Of a stretch of DNA of 64,000 nt, positions 63,907 to 64,000 are shown piece after piece. How positions within the stretch are numbered: the first letter of the stretch is position 1; every line of letters starts with the position of its first letter. The notes beneath the pieces are model-generated. The model was not told the DNA's origin, did no database searches, and saw nothing but the letters and a program-made list of their open reading frames with translations. The position numbers were made by a program, and so were the translations under genes. Source of the stretch: Cristatella mucedo. Lineage: Eukaryota > Bryozoa > Phylactolaemata > Cristatellidae. The stretch covers positions 1,509,501-1,573,500 of the forward strand of contig WPIO01000045.1 in NCBI GenBank assembly GCA_009760855.2, given 5' to 3'.

Positions 63907-64000
63907 ACAAATAGTGCAGTTTTTTCGATGATGATGAATAAGTGCACTGCACGGCAAAGAAGAAAAAAGTCACTCGTCTCAGTTAGGCTGCACCTGACGT
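63907..64000. other. no feature seen
   Basis: Short flank after the LINE-A tail; presumably intronic. Confidence 0.4.

Overview
The window is nuclear DNA of an animal, most likely an invertebrate. It shows intron-split protein coding with GT/AG junctions, a metazoan-type Golgi glycosyltransferase, and very heavy loads of L2/CR1-like non-LTR retrotransposons and tRNA-derived SINEs. I cannot fix the phylum from sequence alone; a lophotrochozoan or other marine or parasitic invertebrate would fit.

Two host genes can be supported. (1) An uninterrupted 491-codon reading frame at 24133-25608 (+) encodes a type II membrane GT14 beta-1,6-N-acetylglucosaminyltransferase (core-2 branching, GCNT family). 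(2) The 5' part of an SHPRH-type SNF2/PHD/RING ubiquitin ligase gene lies on the + strand from 48072 to at least 61087. I resolve eleven exons whose splice phases all agree, giving 720 continuous codons. They cover the N-terminal region, the first SNF2 motifs (Walker A), a split PHD finger and the motif Ia region. The DEAH-box, RING and helicase-C exons must lie beyond 64000. The linker-histone (H15) domain that names the vertebrate protein is absent between Walker A and the PHD finger.

Nearly everything else is transposon debris. LINE-A is an L2/CR1-like element with a (ATT)n tail; its best copy is 26250-29240 (-), and young 5'-truncated copies lie at 56395-57178 and 62600-63906. LINE-B is a related but distinct element with an (ACATT)n tail; its best copies are 4569-5510 and 40395-42276. 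SINE-1 is a tRNA-derived SINE whose 3' end copies the LINE-A terminal stem-loop. SINE-2 is a second tRNA-derived SINE with an (AAAT)n tail. Several copies are nested with visible target-site duplications.

Other elements are a hAT/ZMYM-type transposase pseudogene (about 31290-32690), a GC-rich unclassified repeat present twice (7365-7745 and 34120-34465), and a 733-bp insertion at 37005-37737 with TG...CA inverted ends, a perfect 5-bp GTATC duplication and a Gag-capsid-like reading frame.

Layout: 1-23 kb repeat-rich with a GC-rich island at 6.7-8.4 kb; 22-26 kb the glycosyltransferase locus; 26-47 kb repeats and relics; 48-64 kb the SHPRH-like gene with retroelements in its introns.
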